Of a stretch of 17,388 nt of DNA, positions 6,943-14,906 are shown piece after piece. Each line of letters starts with the position of its first letter. The stretch's first letter is position 1. The translations under genes were made by a program, and so were the position numbers. The DNA comes from Cyanobacteria bacterium M_surface_7_m2_037. Its GTDB lineage: Bacteria; Cyanobacteriota; Cyanobacteriia; PCC-6307; Cyanobiaceae. The stretch covers positions 1-17,388 of the forward strand of contig VGPP01000021.1 in assembly GCA_016882585.1 (NCBI GenBank), read 5' to 3'. The notes under the pieces are model-generated. The model was not told the origin of the DNA, did no database searches, and saw only the letters and a list, made by a program, of their open reading frames with translations.

Positions 6943-8462
6943 GCAGGGAGCTGGGCAGGGTTGAGGTTGGGGCTGTTGAGGTTGGCTGGTGCCATCGCGA
7001 TCACGGTGACGGCGTCACTGGAGCGCAGGGCCAGCGGGGCGGTGGCCGTTTCGCTGAAGCCGGTGAGCATGGAGGGCCAGAGGCCGGCCACCAGCACCAG
7101 GGCCGTGAGCACCAGAGCCGGAGCGCGCTCACCCCAGCTGGTGCTCACCCAATCGGCGCGGTCGTTATCGAGGCGGCCAAAGCCCACACGGTTGAACAGG
7201 CGAATCGCATACACGGCCGTGAGGCCGGAGGCCAGCAGGCACACCAGCGTGGGCCAGGGGAAGGCCACCCAGCTGCCCTCAAACACCAGCAGCTCAGCCA
7301 CGAAGCCCGCCAGGCCGGGCACACCAGCCGCGGCCAGTAGCGCCAACAGCATCAGGCCCAGGGTGAACGGCAAACCCCGCTGGGGATTGAGCAAACCCGA
7401 GAGCTCCGGGATGGCGCTGGTGCCGGTGCGCAGCTCGATCAGACCCACCAGGCAGAACAGCAGCGCAATGATCAGCCCGTGGGCCAGCATCTGGGCGATC
7501 ACGCCCTGCAGGCTCAGCGGGGTGGCCGCTGCCAACGCGAGCAACAGCATGCCCATGTGGCCCAGCGAGCTGTAGGCCACCAAGCGGCGCATCTCCAGCT
7601 GAGCAATCGCATTGAGGGCGCCGTAGATGGCGCTGATCGCTCCCACCGCTGCCAGCCAGGGCGACCAGGCAGCCCAGGCATCCGGCAGAAACTCCAGGCC
7701 GAAGCGCAGCAGGCCGTAGGCGCCCAGCTTCGACACCACACCGCTCATCAACATCGCCACCGGCGTGGGGGCCTGGCTGTAGGTGAGCGGCTGCCAGCCA
7801 TGCAAGGGCACCACCGGCAGCTTGAGGCCGAAGGCCAGCAGCACCAGCGCCAGGATCCAGCGCTGCTGCACAGCGCTGAGGCTGTGATCCGCCAAGGCGG
7901 TGTAGCTGAAGTTCAAGCCGCCCGGTTGCAACCAGCCCAGGGCCAGCACTGCCGCCAGGAGCGCCACTCCAGACACGGCGCCGTACGTGAGAAAACGGAT
8001 CGCGGCGCCAGCTCGGCGCTCACCGCCCCAGGTGGCCACCAACAAGGTGGTGGGGATCAGGATCAGCTCGTAGGCCAGCAGGAACAGCAGGGCATTGCGG
8101 GCCAGGAAGGCACCGATCAGGCCCACGTTGGTGGCCAGCATCAGGGCAAAAAACAGGCGCGGGCGGCTCTGATCCACGGGGCTCGCCATCACGGCCATGG
8201 CGGTGAGCAGGGCCGCCAGCAGCACCAGCGGCAGGGTGAGCCCATCGAGGCCCAGCTCAAGCCGCAGACCCAGCTGCGGCAACCAGCCAGCCGAGATCGC
8301 AGCCGGCGGGTGTTGCCAGAGCCACAGCCCATCCAGCAGCTGCAGCAGGGCAGCCGCCAGGGCACCACGGCGCACCCAGGGAGAACCGTCGGGCAGGAGC
8401 GGCAACACAAGGCCCGCCAGCAGGGGGATCAACAGCAGAAGCAACAGGTCCATGGCGTTCAC
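6939..8462 (-). CDS. ndhD: NDH-1 subunit NdhD (NdhD3/NdhD4 type), CO2-uptake complex
   Basis: This 507-residue antiporter-like membrane subunit belongs to thylakoid NDH-1 and is homologous to complex I subunit NuoM. Features are an N-terminal leucine-rich helix, LAYELILIPTTLLVATWGGE (a conserved Glu in a membrane helix), LKLPVVPLHGWQPLTYSQAP, and YSSLGHMGMLLLALAAATP, all typical of the proton-pumping core. The GTG at 8462 lies just beyond the ndhF stop; an ATG nine bases further in (8453) is an equally possible start and gives 504 residues. It is between ndhF and the CO2 hydration gene on the same strand with minimal gaps, which identifies it as an NdhD3/NdhD4-type paralogue and not the respiratory NdhD1. 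I cannot separate D3 from D4 by eye. Confidence 0.92.
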   Translation of the reverse strand: MNAMDLLLLLLIPLLAGLVLPLLPDGSPWVRRGALAAALLQLLDGLWLWQHPPAAISAGWLPQLGLRLELGLDGLTLPLVLLAALLTAMAVMASPVDQSRPRLFFALMLATNVGLIGAFLARNALLFLLAYELILIPTTLLVATWGGERRAGAAIRFLTYGAVSGVALLAAVLALGWLQPGGLNFSYTALADHSLSAVQQRWILALVLLAFGLKLPVVPLHGWQPLTYSQAPTPVAMLMSGVVSKLGAYGLLRFGLEFLPDAWAAWSPWLAAVGAISAIYGALNAIAQLEMRRLVAYSSLGHMGMLLLALAAATPLSLQGVIAQMLAHGLIIALLFCLVGLIELRTGTSAIPELSGLLNPQRGLPFTLGLMLLALLAAAGVPGLAGFVAELLVFEGSWVAFPWPTLVCLLASGLTAVYAIRLFNRVGFGRLDNDRADWVSTSWGERAPALVLTALVLVAGLWPSMLTGFSETATAPLALRSSDAVTVIAMAPANLNSPNLNPAQLPA

Positions 8463-8463
8463 G

Positions 8464-10335
8464 TCAGCGGGACAGGAGCCAGGCGGCCATCAGCAGCACG
8501 CCAAGCACGAGCGAGAGGGCATAGGTCTGGGAGCGACCGCTGGTGGTGTAACTGAGGCGGCGGGCTCCCTCCATCGCCACGCCACCGGTGCCGCTCGAGA
8601 AGCCATCCACCAGCTGGCGATCGCTCCAGGCGCTCAACCGCGCCAGGCCCACCACCAGCGCCACCACGGTGCGGTGATAGAAGGCCTCGGTGTGCATGTC
8701 TTCCGCCAGCCAGTGCTGCAGGCCGCCCAGGCCGGAGGGCAGCTCGGCCAGGGGATGGGGGCGCAGATAAAACCAGGCTGAGGTGCCCGCACCCACCAGG
8801 GTGGAGAGCAGCAGCGGCCAGCCCATCGGCCCCCAACCCGGCACGGGAGAGAGCGTGTAGACGCCCAGGTGCACCAACAGCTGGGGGATGTGCAGCACCA
8901 GGCCCAACAGCAACATCACGGGCAGCACCATCAGCCACAGCACCTCGGGGGAGCGCACGGTGAACGGCGTGGGACGGCCACCCCAGATCAACCCGAACAC
9001 CCGCATCAGCGCCGCGCTGAGCAGACCATTGGTGATCAACACCAGGCCACCCAGCACCAGCGGCAGCTGGCTGTTGGCCGCCAGCTCCAGCAGTTCCCGC
9101 AGGGCGGCGAAACCGCCAAAGGGCGGCAGCCCCATCAAGCCGGCGGCGCCAGCCAGGAAGGCGATCCCCATCAGCGGCCGGCGGCTCCACAGGCCGCCCA
9201 GCTGGGTGAGGTCTTGGGTGACGTTGCTGATCACGATCGTGCCGATCGCCATCAACATCAAGGCCATCGGCAGGGGGTACACCAGCAGCAGGTGATCGGC
9301 CACGCCGATGCCGCCCAGGCCCACCGCCACAAACAGCAGCCCCAGCCAGCTGCTCACCAGGAAGCTGAGGGCGCGCTTCACATCGATCTGGCCGAGAGCG
9401 ATCAGGGAGGCCACCAGCGCCGTGGTGCCGCCCACCACCACGAGCACCCCCTGCACCAGCGGGCTGAGGGCGATCAGCGGCTCCAGGCGCAGCAGAACCC
9501 AGGCACCGCCGATCACCACCACGGAGTTACGCAGCACCGTGGAGGGCAATGGGCTCTCCATCGCCTCATCGAGCCAGAGGTGCAGCGGAATCTGGGCGCA
9601 CTTGCCCATCGGGCCAGCCACCAGGGCCAGCAGGATCAGCTGGAAGCCGGGGGGCAGGGGCTGGGCGTTGTTGGTGAGATCCGCGGCCCAGGCCTGCAGG
9701 CCGTGGAAGTTCCAGGTGCCGGTGATCGGCAACAGCGCGATCACACCCGCCAGCAGGATCAGGTCGCCGATGCGCTTGGTGAGAAAGGCATCGCGGGCCC
9801 CCTTCACCACCAGCGACTGGTTGTACCAGGTGCCCACGATCACGTAGGTGCCCACCGTGAGCAGCTCCAGCAGCACGTAGCTGAAGAACACCGAATCGGT
9901 GAGCACCAGGCCGCACAGGCCGGCCTCAAAAAAGCTCAGGGCACCGAAGAAACGCGGCCAGCCCCAATCCATCTCGAGATAGCCGATCGAGAAGATCTGC
10001 ACCAGCACGTGCAGGCCGGTGATCACCGTCATGGCGATCAGGCCGGGTTCGGTCACCAGGCCGTCAAAACCGATGCTCAGGCCTGAGGTTTGCAGCCAGG
10101 TCCACTGAAAACTCGGCGGGGCGTAGATCGCCGCCTGACCGGCCTCGGAATTGCTGCTCAGGCTGAGCAGGGCCATCAGGCTGTGGCCGAAGGCGATCGA
10201 CACCATCAGCAGGTTCACGTATCCCGAGGGGCGCGGCCCCGTGCGGGAGATCAACCCGGGCGACCACAGCAGGCTGAACAGCGCCCCCAGCAAGGGATAG
10301 AGGGGCACCAGCCAGACCGTTCCAAGCCAGGACAC
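8464..10335 (-). CDS. ndhF: NDH-1 subunit NdhF (NdhF3/NdhF4 type), CO2-uptake complex
   Basis: This 623-residue membrane protein is homologous to complex I subunit NuoL and forms the distal antiporter-like arm that carries the CO2 hydration protein. Seen are GFDGLVTEPGLIAMTVITGL, FFSYVLLELLTVGTYVIVGT, KGARDAFLTKRIGDLILLAG, and IPLHLWLDEAMESPLPSTVL, where complex I relatives carry the conserved Lys and His residues of the proton path. It is shorter than respiratory NdhF1, as expected for the CO2-uptake type. The start is GTG at 10335; no in-frame ATG fits the N-terminus better. The stop is 1 nt from the ndhD GTG. A 53-bp gap separates it from the KimA-like gene upstream, so it may have its own promoter or be read through. 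Confidence 0.92.
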   Translation of the reverse strand: MSWLGTVWLVPLYPLLGALFSLLWSPGLISRTGPRPSGYVNLLMVSIAFGHSLMALLSLSSNSEAGQAAIYAPPSFQWTWLQTSGLSIGFDGLVTEPGLIAMTVITGLHVLVQIFSIGYLEMDWGWPRFFGALSFFEAGLCGLVLTDSVFFSYVLLELLTVGTYVIVGTWYNQSLVVKGARDAFLTKRIGDLILLAGVIALLPITGTWNFHGLQAWAADLTNNAQPLPPGFQLILLALVAGPMGKCAQIPLHLWLDEAMESPLPSTVLRNSVVVIGGAWVLLRLEPLIALSPLVQGVLVVVGGTTALVASLIALGQIDVKRALSFLVSSWLGLLFVAVGLGGIGVADHLLLVYPLPMALMLMAIGTIVISNVTQDLTQLGGLWSRRPLMGIAFLAGAAGLMGLPPFGGFAALRELLELAANSQLPLVLGGLVLITNGLLSAALMRVFGLIWGGRPTPFTVRSPEVLWLMVLPVMLLLGLVLHIPQLLVHLGVYTLSPVPGWGPMGWPLLLSTLVGAGTSAWFYLRPHPLAELPSGLGGLQHWLAEDMHTEAFYHRTVVALVVGLARLSAWSDRQLVDGFSSGTGGVAMEGARRLSYTTSGRSQTYALSLVLGVLLMAAWLLSR

Positions 10336-10388
10336 GTGTGGGGCGGTTCAAGGTGGCGGAAAGGTAGTCGCCTGAACGGCCAGATGGG

Positions 10389-12314
10389 TCAGGCCGGCAG
10401 GTAGTAACGCACCAGGGTGAACACGCGATTGCGGCGCGCATCGAGCGAGCGGCGCATGTTCACGCCCCGCTGATTGAGCAGCAGGCCATCGAATCGGTAG
10501 CGGGGAATGGCCATCGGCATCACGATCGTGAAGGTGCAGCCGGGGTGGCGCTGCTCTTCCTGGGCCACAAACTCTGCGAAAGGATCCACCAGCGAGGCAA
10601 AGGGGCTGTCCAGCAGCACCAGCTCCAGGCCCTGGGGCTCGGGATCCCCCACGCATAGCTGCCACTGCCGGCGGATCAGCGAGGGATCGTCGTCTTCCGC
10701 CAACACCCACACCGCCACCACCCGATCCGACACGGTGGCGGCATAGCGGAGCGCATCCAGGCTCGGGCGACTCAGGGAGGGCACCCACACCAGGCTGGTG
10801 TTGCCCACCGGATCACGGCGCACAGGCAGGCGCAGGCTTCGATCGTCGCCGGGATTGAGCGTGATCGCCCGGTAAACGCTGTCGTAGCGGTGGCGGATGC
10901 GGGCCAACATCCACACCAACAGGGGGATGGCGATCACCACCGTCCACGCCCCTTCATCAAATTTGCTCACGACGATCACCACCAGCACCACAAAGGTGGT
11001 GAGCGATCCAAGCGCATTCATCAACAGGCGTCCCTGCCAGCCCTGGCCGCGCAGCCGCCACCAGCGCACCACCATCCCCGCCTGCGACAGGGTGAAGGCG
11101 CTGAACACACCGAGGGCATAGAGATTCACCGCCACGGTGGTGTCGCCCTCGCACAGCACGATCACCAAACCGGCGGCCACCAGCAACGCCACGATGCCGT
11201 TCTGGAACACCAGTCGATCGCCGATCCAGGCCATCTGGCGGGGCAGGAAGCGATCCTGCGCCAGCATCGCCGCCAGGCGCGGAAAGCCGGCGAAAGCGGT
11301 GTTGGCCGCCAAGGCCAGGATCAGCAGGGTGGTGATCTGCAGGGCCCAGAACAGGGGGCTTCCCTCCCCAAACACCCGAATCCCGATCTGCGCCAACACG
11401 GTGCGATCAGGGTTCGGGGCCACGCCATAGAGCCAGCCCAAGCCGCTCACAGCCAGGAACATCAGGGCGAGCATCGCTCCCATCACGAGCATCGTGCGCT
11501 GGGCGCGCTTGGCGGCCGGTTCGCGGAACACCTTCACGCCATTGGCGATCGCCTCGATGCCGGTCATCGCCGAACAACCGGAACTGAAGGCCCGCAGGAT
11601 CAGAAACAACCCCAGCGGCTCCATCGCCCGCACCACCGGTGGGGCGTCGGGGCTGAAGCCATGCGCGAACACCAGGTTCTGCAGGCCAAACAGGGCCAGC
11701 AGCACCACCATCACCACAAAGGCATAGGTGGGAATGGCGAAGGCTCGCCCCGCCTCCTTCACACCGCGCAGGTTGGCCCAGCCCACCAGCACCAGCAGCA
11801 CCAGGGCGATCGGTGTTTCGTAGGGAAGCAGGGCCGGCAGCAGAGAGGAGAGGGCCTGGGTGCCAGCCATCAGGCTCACCGCTGCGGTGAGGGTGTAATC
11901 CACCAGCAGCGAAGCCGCGGCGATCAGGCTGGGCCAGGTGCCGAGGTTCTCCCGCGCCACCACATAGGAGCCGCCGCCCTGGGGATAGGCCTCGATCGTT
12001 TGCCGGTAGGAGAGCACCACGATGCCGATCAGCAGCACGATGGCGCCGGTGATCGGCAGGGAGAGCTCCAGTGCCTGGCTACCCGCCAGGATCAACACCC
12101 CAAGGGCCGCTTCCGTGGCATAGGCCACGGAAGACAGCGCATCGGAGCTGAGGATCGGCAGCGCCTCAAAACTCGGCAGCTTCTCGGAATCCGACTGGCT
12201 GCGGGGCAATGGTTTGCCCAGCAGCCGCCTGGCAACGTTGAACAGCAACGGACTGGGTGAAATCTGCCCCCAGGATGCACCGATGGGCTGGTGATGGCCT
12301 CTTGCCGGCAACAC
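10389..12314 (-). CDS. APC-superfamily permease, KimA-like potassium importer
   Basis: This protein of up to 641 residues matches, from memory, the KimA (YdaO) branch of APC transporters. KimA is a potassium/proton symporter in Bacillus subtilis, controlled by cyclic di-AMP. Shared stretches are LGKPLPRSQ, ILSSDALSSVAYATE (with the Asp of the KimA ion site), LSYRQTIEAYPQGGGSYVVA (about 101-120), SLLVDYTLTAAVSLMAGTQ, and LRAFSSGCSAMTGIEAIANG. After about twelve membrane helices, residues from about 480 form a soluble C-terminal domain (WVPSLSRPSLDALRYAATVS), as in KimA. The start is uncertain: GTG at 12314 gives a long N-terminus, and TTG at 12249 would match KimA better. An amino acid permease is the alternative call. 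It could head the ndhF transcript or be separate from it. Confidence 0.82.
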   Translation of the reverse strand: MLPARGHHQPIGASWGQISPSPLLFNVARRLLGKPLPRSQSDSEKLPSFEALPILSSDALSSVAYATEAALGVLILAGSQALELSLPITGAIVLLIGIVVLSYRQTIEAYPQGGGSYVVARENLGTWPSLIAAASLLVDYTLTAAVSLMAGTQALSSLLPALLPYETPIALVLLVLVGWANLRGVKEAGRAFAIPTYAFVVMVVLLALFGLQNLVFAHGFSPDAPPVVRAMEPLGLFLILRAFSSGCSAMTGIEAIANGVKVFREPAAKRAQRTMLVMGAMLALMFLAVSGLGWLYGVAPNPDRTVLAQIGIRVFGEGSPLFWALQITTLLILALAANTAFAGFPRLAAMLAQDRFLPRQMAWIGDRLVFQNGIVALLVAAGLVIVLCEGDTTVAVNLYALGVFSAFTLSQAGMVVRWWRLRGQGWQGRLLMNALGSLTTFVVLVVIVVSKFDEGAWTVVIAIPLLVWMLARIRHRYDSVYRAITLNPGDDRSLRLPVRRDPVGNTSLVWVPSLSRPSLDALRYAATVSDRVVAVWVLAEDDDPSLIRRQWQLCVGDPEPQGLELVLLDSPFASLVDPFAEFVAQEEQRHPGCTFTIVMPMAIPRYRFDGLLLNQRGVNMRRSLDARRNRVFTLVRYYLPA

Positions 12315-12358
12315 AGCGCCGGTGCCATGACAGAAACACCGCTGCGAAGGAAGGGCCG

Positions 12359-12742
12359 ATGCGCACCACCCTCCAGGAGCTCCTTCAACAGCTGGTGTTG
12401 CGGGGCTGGCCCAAGATCGACAACCCCGAGCTTTTCGCCAGGGAGGGGCCTGGCGGACCGTGGTGGACGATCGAGGTGGGCTGCCCTGCGCTGGGCGATG
12501 TCACCACGGTGACGCTGCATCCCTGGCCGCTGGGGCTGCTGGAGTTTGCGATCACCGTGCTGGTCGACGCGGACGACACGATTCAGTCGTTTGAGCTCGA
12601 CTGCGATGCCATGCCGATCCCGGTGGCCCTGGTGAACTGGTGGGGCGGGCTGGATCTGGCCCTGGCTCAGGCCACGGTGCTCAAAGAGCAGTTGATCGCC
12701 GCCTGGGATCGGGAGATCAGCACAGGCGGCGAGCTGCCCTGA
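12359..12742 (+). CDS. Conserved-looking protein of unknown function
   Basis: This is a 127-residue soluble protein starting at ATG 12359, chosen because a purine-rich GAAGGAAGG (12346-12354) sits at ribosome-binding distance. An upstream in-frame ATG at 12257 would overlap the KimA-like start and lacks such a site. The sequence is acidic and tryptophan-rich (GGPWWTIEVG, VALVNWWGGLDLALAQ), with no membrane helix and no motif I recognise. It is divergent from the KimA-like gene, whose start lies 44 bp away if the GTG is used. It is convergent with the next gene, with 5 bp between the stops. Confidence 0.7.
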   Translation: MRTTLQELLQQLVLRGWPKIDNPELFAREGPGGPWWTIEVGCPALGDVTTVTLHPWPLGLLEFAITVLVDADDTIQSFELDCDAMPIPVALVNWWGGLDLALAQATVLKEQLIAAWDREISTGGELP

Positions 12743-12747
12743 GGGCG

Positions 12748-13170
12748 TCAGGCTAAGCGGTGGCGGCCGTCGTTGAAGCTGCTGAACTGCGCCACTTCAC
12801 CGCGGCGCTCACTGCCACGGGCTTCGCTCAACTTCCACACGTTGCGGCTCACCCGCCGGGCGCGCAAACCACCGCGCTCCACCTCAGCGCTGCCGGGCCG
12901 GGCGCCCATCAGATACGTGACCTCAGCGGTGCTCAGCGGAGCACCGGTGTTCAGAGCCAGTTGGGTGAGCTCCAGCCGTTGGCGCAGCGCGGCCACATCG
13001 CAGTTGCCGCCATCTTCCGCTTCGTTCCACATCCACGGCAGCTCACCGCTGGCCGCCATCTTCTGCATCAGGCCCATGCCCACCAGGGCCAGGGCCTGCT
13101 CGGCGTTGAGGTCGGCGCCGTCGTGGATGGGCTTGGCGGAAGCGGCGGAGGCGGAACGCTTGGCTGCCAC
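12748..13170 (-). CDS. Protein of unknown function, possible helix-turn-helix fold, divergent from csoS1D
   Basis: This is a protein of about 140 residues if it starts at GTG 13170. The open frame continues to a TTG at 13305, but that extension is Arg/Pro-rich, overlaps the csoS1D upstream region and looks non-coding. The C-terminal half (LRQRLELTQLALNTGAPLST, then AEVTYLMGARPG and RRVSRNVWKLSE) alternates helical segments with a basic stretch, somewhat like a winged helix-turn-helix. This is an impression from reading, not a family match. It points away from csoS1D, with about 70-150 bp of shared upstream DNA, so it would be a candidate local regulator. No clear ribosome binding site supports the GTG. 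Confidence 0.55.
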   Translation of the reverse strand: MAAKRSASAASAKPIHDGADLNAEQALALVGMGLMQKMAASGELPWMWNEAEDGGNCDVAALRQRLELTQLALNTGAPLSTAEVTYLMGARPGSAEVERGGLRARRVSRNVWKLSEARGSERRGEVAQFSSFNDGRHRLA

Positions 13171-13322
13171 GGGCTCTGCTGCGGGGATGGCCGGACGGTA
13201 CCGGCTGCAACGCAGCGCGCAAGGGAGCAGCGGGGGCGTTGATTCAGGGCGGTAAGATCGCGCCGCATTTGAGAGCAGCCTTCGCCTTGCCGCAGCGGAT
13301 CCCAAGGCGACGCTCCTCTGGT

Positions 13323-14078
13323 GTGCAGATCACCGGCACCGACCTGGGCTTCAGCGGGAGCGGCACCCCTCTGGATGAGCTGCACCCCTCAGCCGCCAGC
13401 TGCGTGATCACCACCGACAGCGAGGCGCGCCTGGTGAGCCAGGCCAGCGCGGTGGAATCGATCGAGCTGCGCACTTATGTGTTTCTCGATTCCCTGCAGC
13501 CGCAGCTTGCGGCCTACATGGGAACCGTGAGCCAAGGATTCCTACCGATTCCCGGCGATGCCTGCCTCTGGCTTGAGGTGTCGCCCGGCATGGCGGTGCA
13601 CCGCGTGACAGACATCGCCCTCAAGGCCAGCACCGTGCGCCTGGGCCAGATGGTGGTGGAGCGGGCCTTCGGCTCGCTGGCCCTCTACCACCGCGACCAG
13701 AGCAACGTGCTCCACTCCGGTGATGTGGTGCTCGAGGCGATCGGCAGCAGTGTGGAGCAGCGCACCCGCTGCAGCGTCACCTGGACCGAAGTGATCCGCG
13801 CGATCACACCCGACCACGCGGTGCTGATCAACCGCCAGAACCGCCGCGGTTCGATGATTCAGGCCGGGATGAGCATGTACATCCTGGAAACTGAGCCGGC
13901 TGGTTATGTGCTGCTGGCAGCCAACGAAGCCGAAAAGGCCAGCAACATCACCGTGGTGGATGTGAAGGCTGTGGGTGCCTTCGGCCGTCTCACCCTGGCC
14001 GGCTGGGAAGGGGATGTGAACGAAGCGGCCGCTGCTGCAATGCGCTCGGTGGAGCAGATCAACCGCCGGGCTCGCTGA
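13323..14078 (+). CDS. csoS1D: Carboxysome shell protein CsoS1D (tandem BMC domains)
   Basis: CsoS1D is a shell protein with two fused BMC domains. Three copies form a pseudohexamer with a large, gated central pore thought to pass RuBP or 3-PGA. The body matches the Prochlorococcus protein closely as I recall it: SCVITTDSEARLVS, ELRTYVFLDSLQPQLAAYMG, GFLPIPGDACLWLEVSPGMA, and ITPDHAVLINRQNRRGSMIQ. Glu113-Arg114 in MVVERAFGSLALYH correspond to the pore-gating Glu-Arg pair. There is no ATG before the conserved region. GTG at 13323 gives 251 residues, near the 256 of the Prochlorococcus form, while TTG at 13269 or 13239 would lengthen it. Its stop TGA directly abuts the rdgB stop on the other strand. 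Confidence 0.93.
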   Translation: MQITGTDLGFSGSGTPLDELHPSAASCVITTDSEARLVSQASAVESIELRTYVFLDSLQPQLAAYMGTVSQGFLPIPGDACLWLEVSPGMAVHRVTDIALKASTVRLGQMVVERAFGSLALYHRDQSNVLHSGDVVLEAIGSSVEQRTRCSVTWTEVIRAITPDHAVLINRQNRRGSMIQAGMSMYILETEPAGYVLLAANEAEKASNITVVDVKAVGAFGRLTLAGWEGDVNEAAAAAMRSVEQINRRAR

Positions 14079-14675
14079 TCAGCCCAGCCCCAGCAGCTGC
14101 TTGAGCCCTGGAGCCAGGGCACGGGCTGCCTTGCCGCGGGAGCCGAGCTTGTCTTTGAGGTGCTGGCCCATCTGGGCGTAGGTCATGCCGGCTTCGCGCA
14201 CCCAGAAGATCGGGTCGTAGCCGCCGCCATGGCCTTCCGCTGCGGTGAGGATCTCGCCGCGGCAGATGCCCTGGGCCTCCAGCATCACCTGGCCGTTGGG
14301 GTCGGCCAGCACCATGGCGCTGTTGAAACTGGCGCTGCGGTAAGGGGTGGGGCCCAGTTCCTGCAGCAGCCGGTGGATCCGCTCGTGATCGGTGGGGGCG
14401 TAGCGGGCGGAGTAGAGGCCCGGTGCCCCGCCCAGGGCATCCACCTCCAGGCCGGAATCATCCGCCAGCGACCACTGCCCCGTGAGCCGCGCCACTTCCG
14501 TGGCTTTCAGCCGAGCGTTCTCTAAATACGTGGTCCCGGTTTCTTCAATCTCCAGGCCCTCGGGCTGCCGGCACACCTCCAGATCCACGGCATCCAGCAT
14601 CGCGCTGATCTCCGCCACCTTGTAGGCGTTGCCGCTGGCGATCACCAGCAACGGCCGGGCGGGAGAGGGGCGCAT
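14079..14675 (-). CDS. rdgB: RdgB/HAM1-family non-canonical purine NTP pyrophosphatase
   Basis: This protein hydrolyses ITP, dITP and XTP to monophosphates, keeping deaminated purines out of nucleic acids. It starts at ATG 14675 and has 198 residues, typical of the family; the open frame upstream of this ATG is Pro-rich and looks non-coding. Motifs in order are ASGNAYK (13-19, triphosphate-binding Asn and Lys), LADDSGLEVDALGGAPGLYS (70-89, with the catalytic Asp), GGGYDPIF (150-157), and the base-specificity GSRGKAA (178-184). It is convergent with csoS1D with no bases between the stops. The csoS1D-rdgB neighbourhood is known from marine picocyanobacteria, so its position in a carbon-fixation locus looks ancestral. 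Confidence 0.94.
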   Translation of the reverse strand: MRPSPARPLLVIASGNAYKVAEISAMLDAVDLEVCRQPEGLEIEETGTTYLENARLKATEVARLTGQWSLADDSGLEVDALGGAPGLYSARYAPTDHERIHRLLQELGPTPYRSASFNSAMVLADPNGQVMLEAQGICRGEILTAAEGHGGGYDPIFWVREAGMTYAQMGQHLKDKLGSRGKAARALAPGLKQLLGLG

Positions 14676-14906
14676 CAGGGCCTGAGCCGGGATTGGGGGC
14701 CATTGTGACCCGGCGAGGCCGCTGCAGATTGGGGGAGGCAGGGACGGGTTGAACATTCCACCCCCCGAAAAAGCTCCAGGGGTTCCTGCCTCCCCTCAAC
14801 CGTAAGAACGGTGTCCGCCAGCCACAACCGGTCTGGGCCAGCGTGTGTGCGTGCGCGAACAGTGGCGAATTCGCGGCCTAGCGTGAAGCCCTGCAGCAGC
14901 GCAGCG

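Noticed and set aside
8459..9190. Minus-strand frame of 243 residues inside ndhF in a different frame
   Set aside because: It overlaps the recognisable NdhF reading frame on the same strand and is Gly/Ala/Arg-rich without any motif.
4095..11552. HIP1-like octamers GCGATCGC at 4095-4102, 8617-8624 and 11545-11552
   Set aside because: HIP1 is a widespread cyanobacterial genome signature. A few copies inside coding regions support the cyanobacterial origin but mark no local feature.
14799..14812. Small hairpin ACCGT-AAGA-ACGGT in the rdgB-sbtA intergenic region
   Set aside because: A 5-bp stem is too short to distinguish from chance, and there is no T-run or conserved riboswitch-like surrounding.
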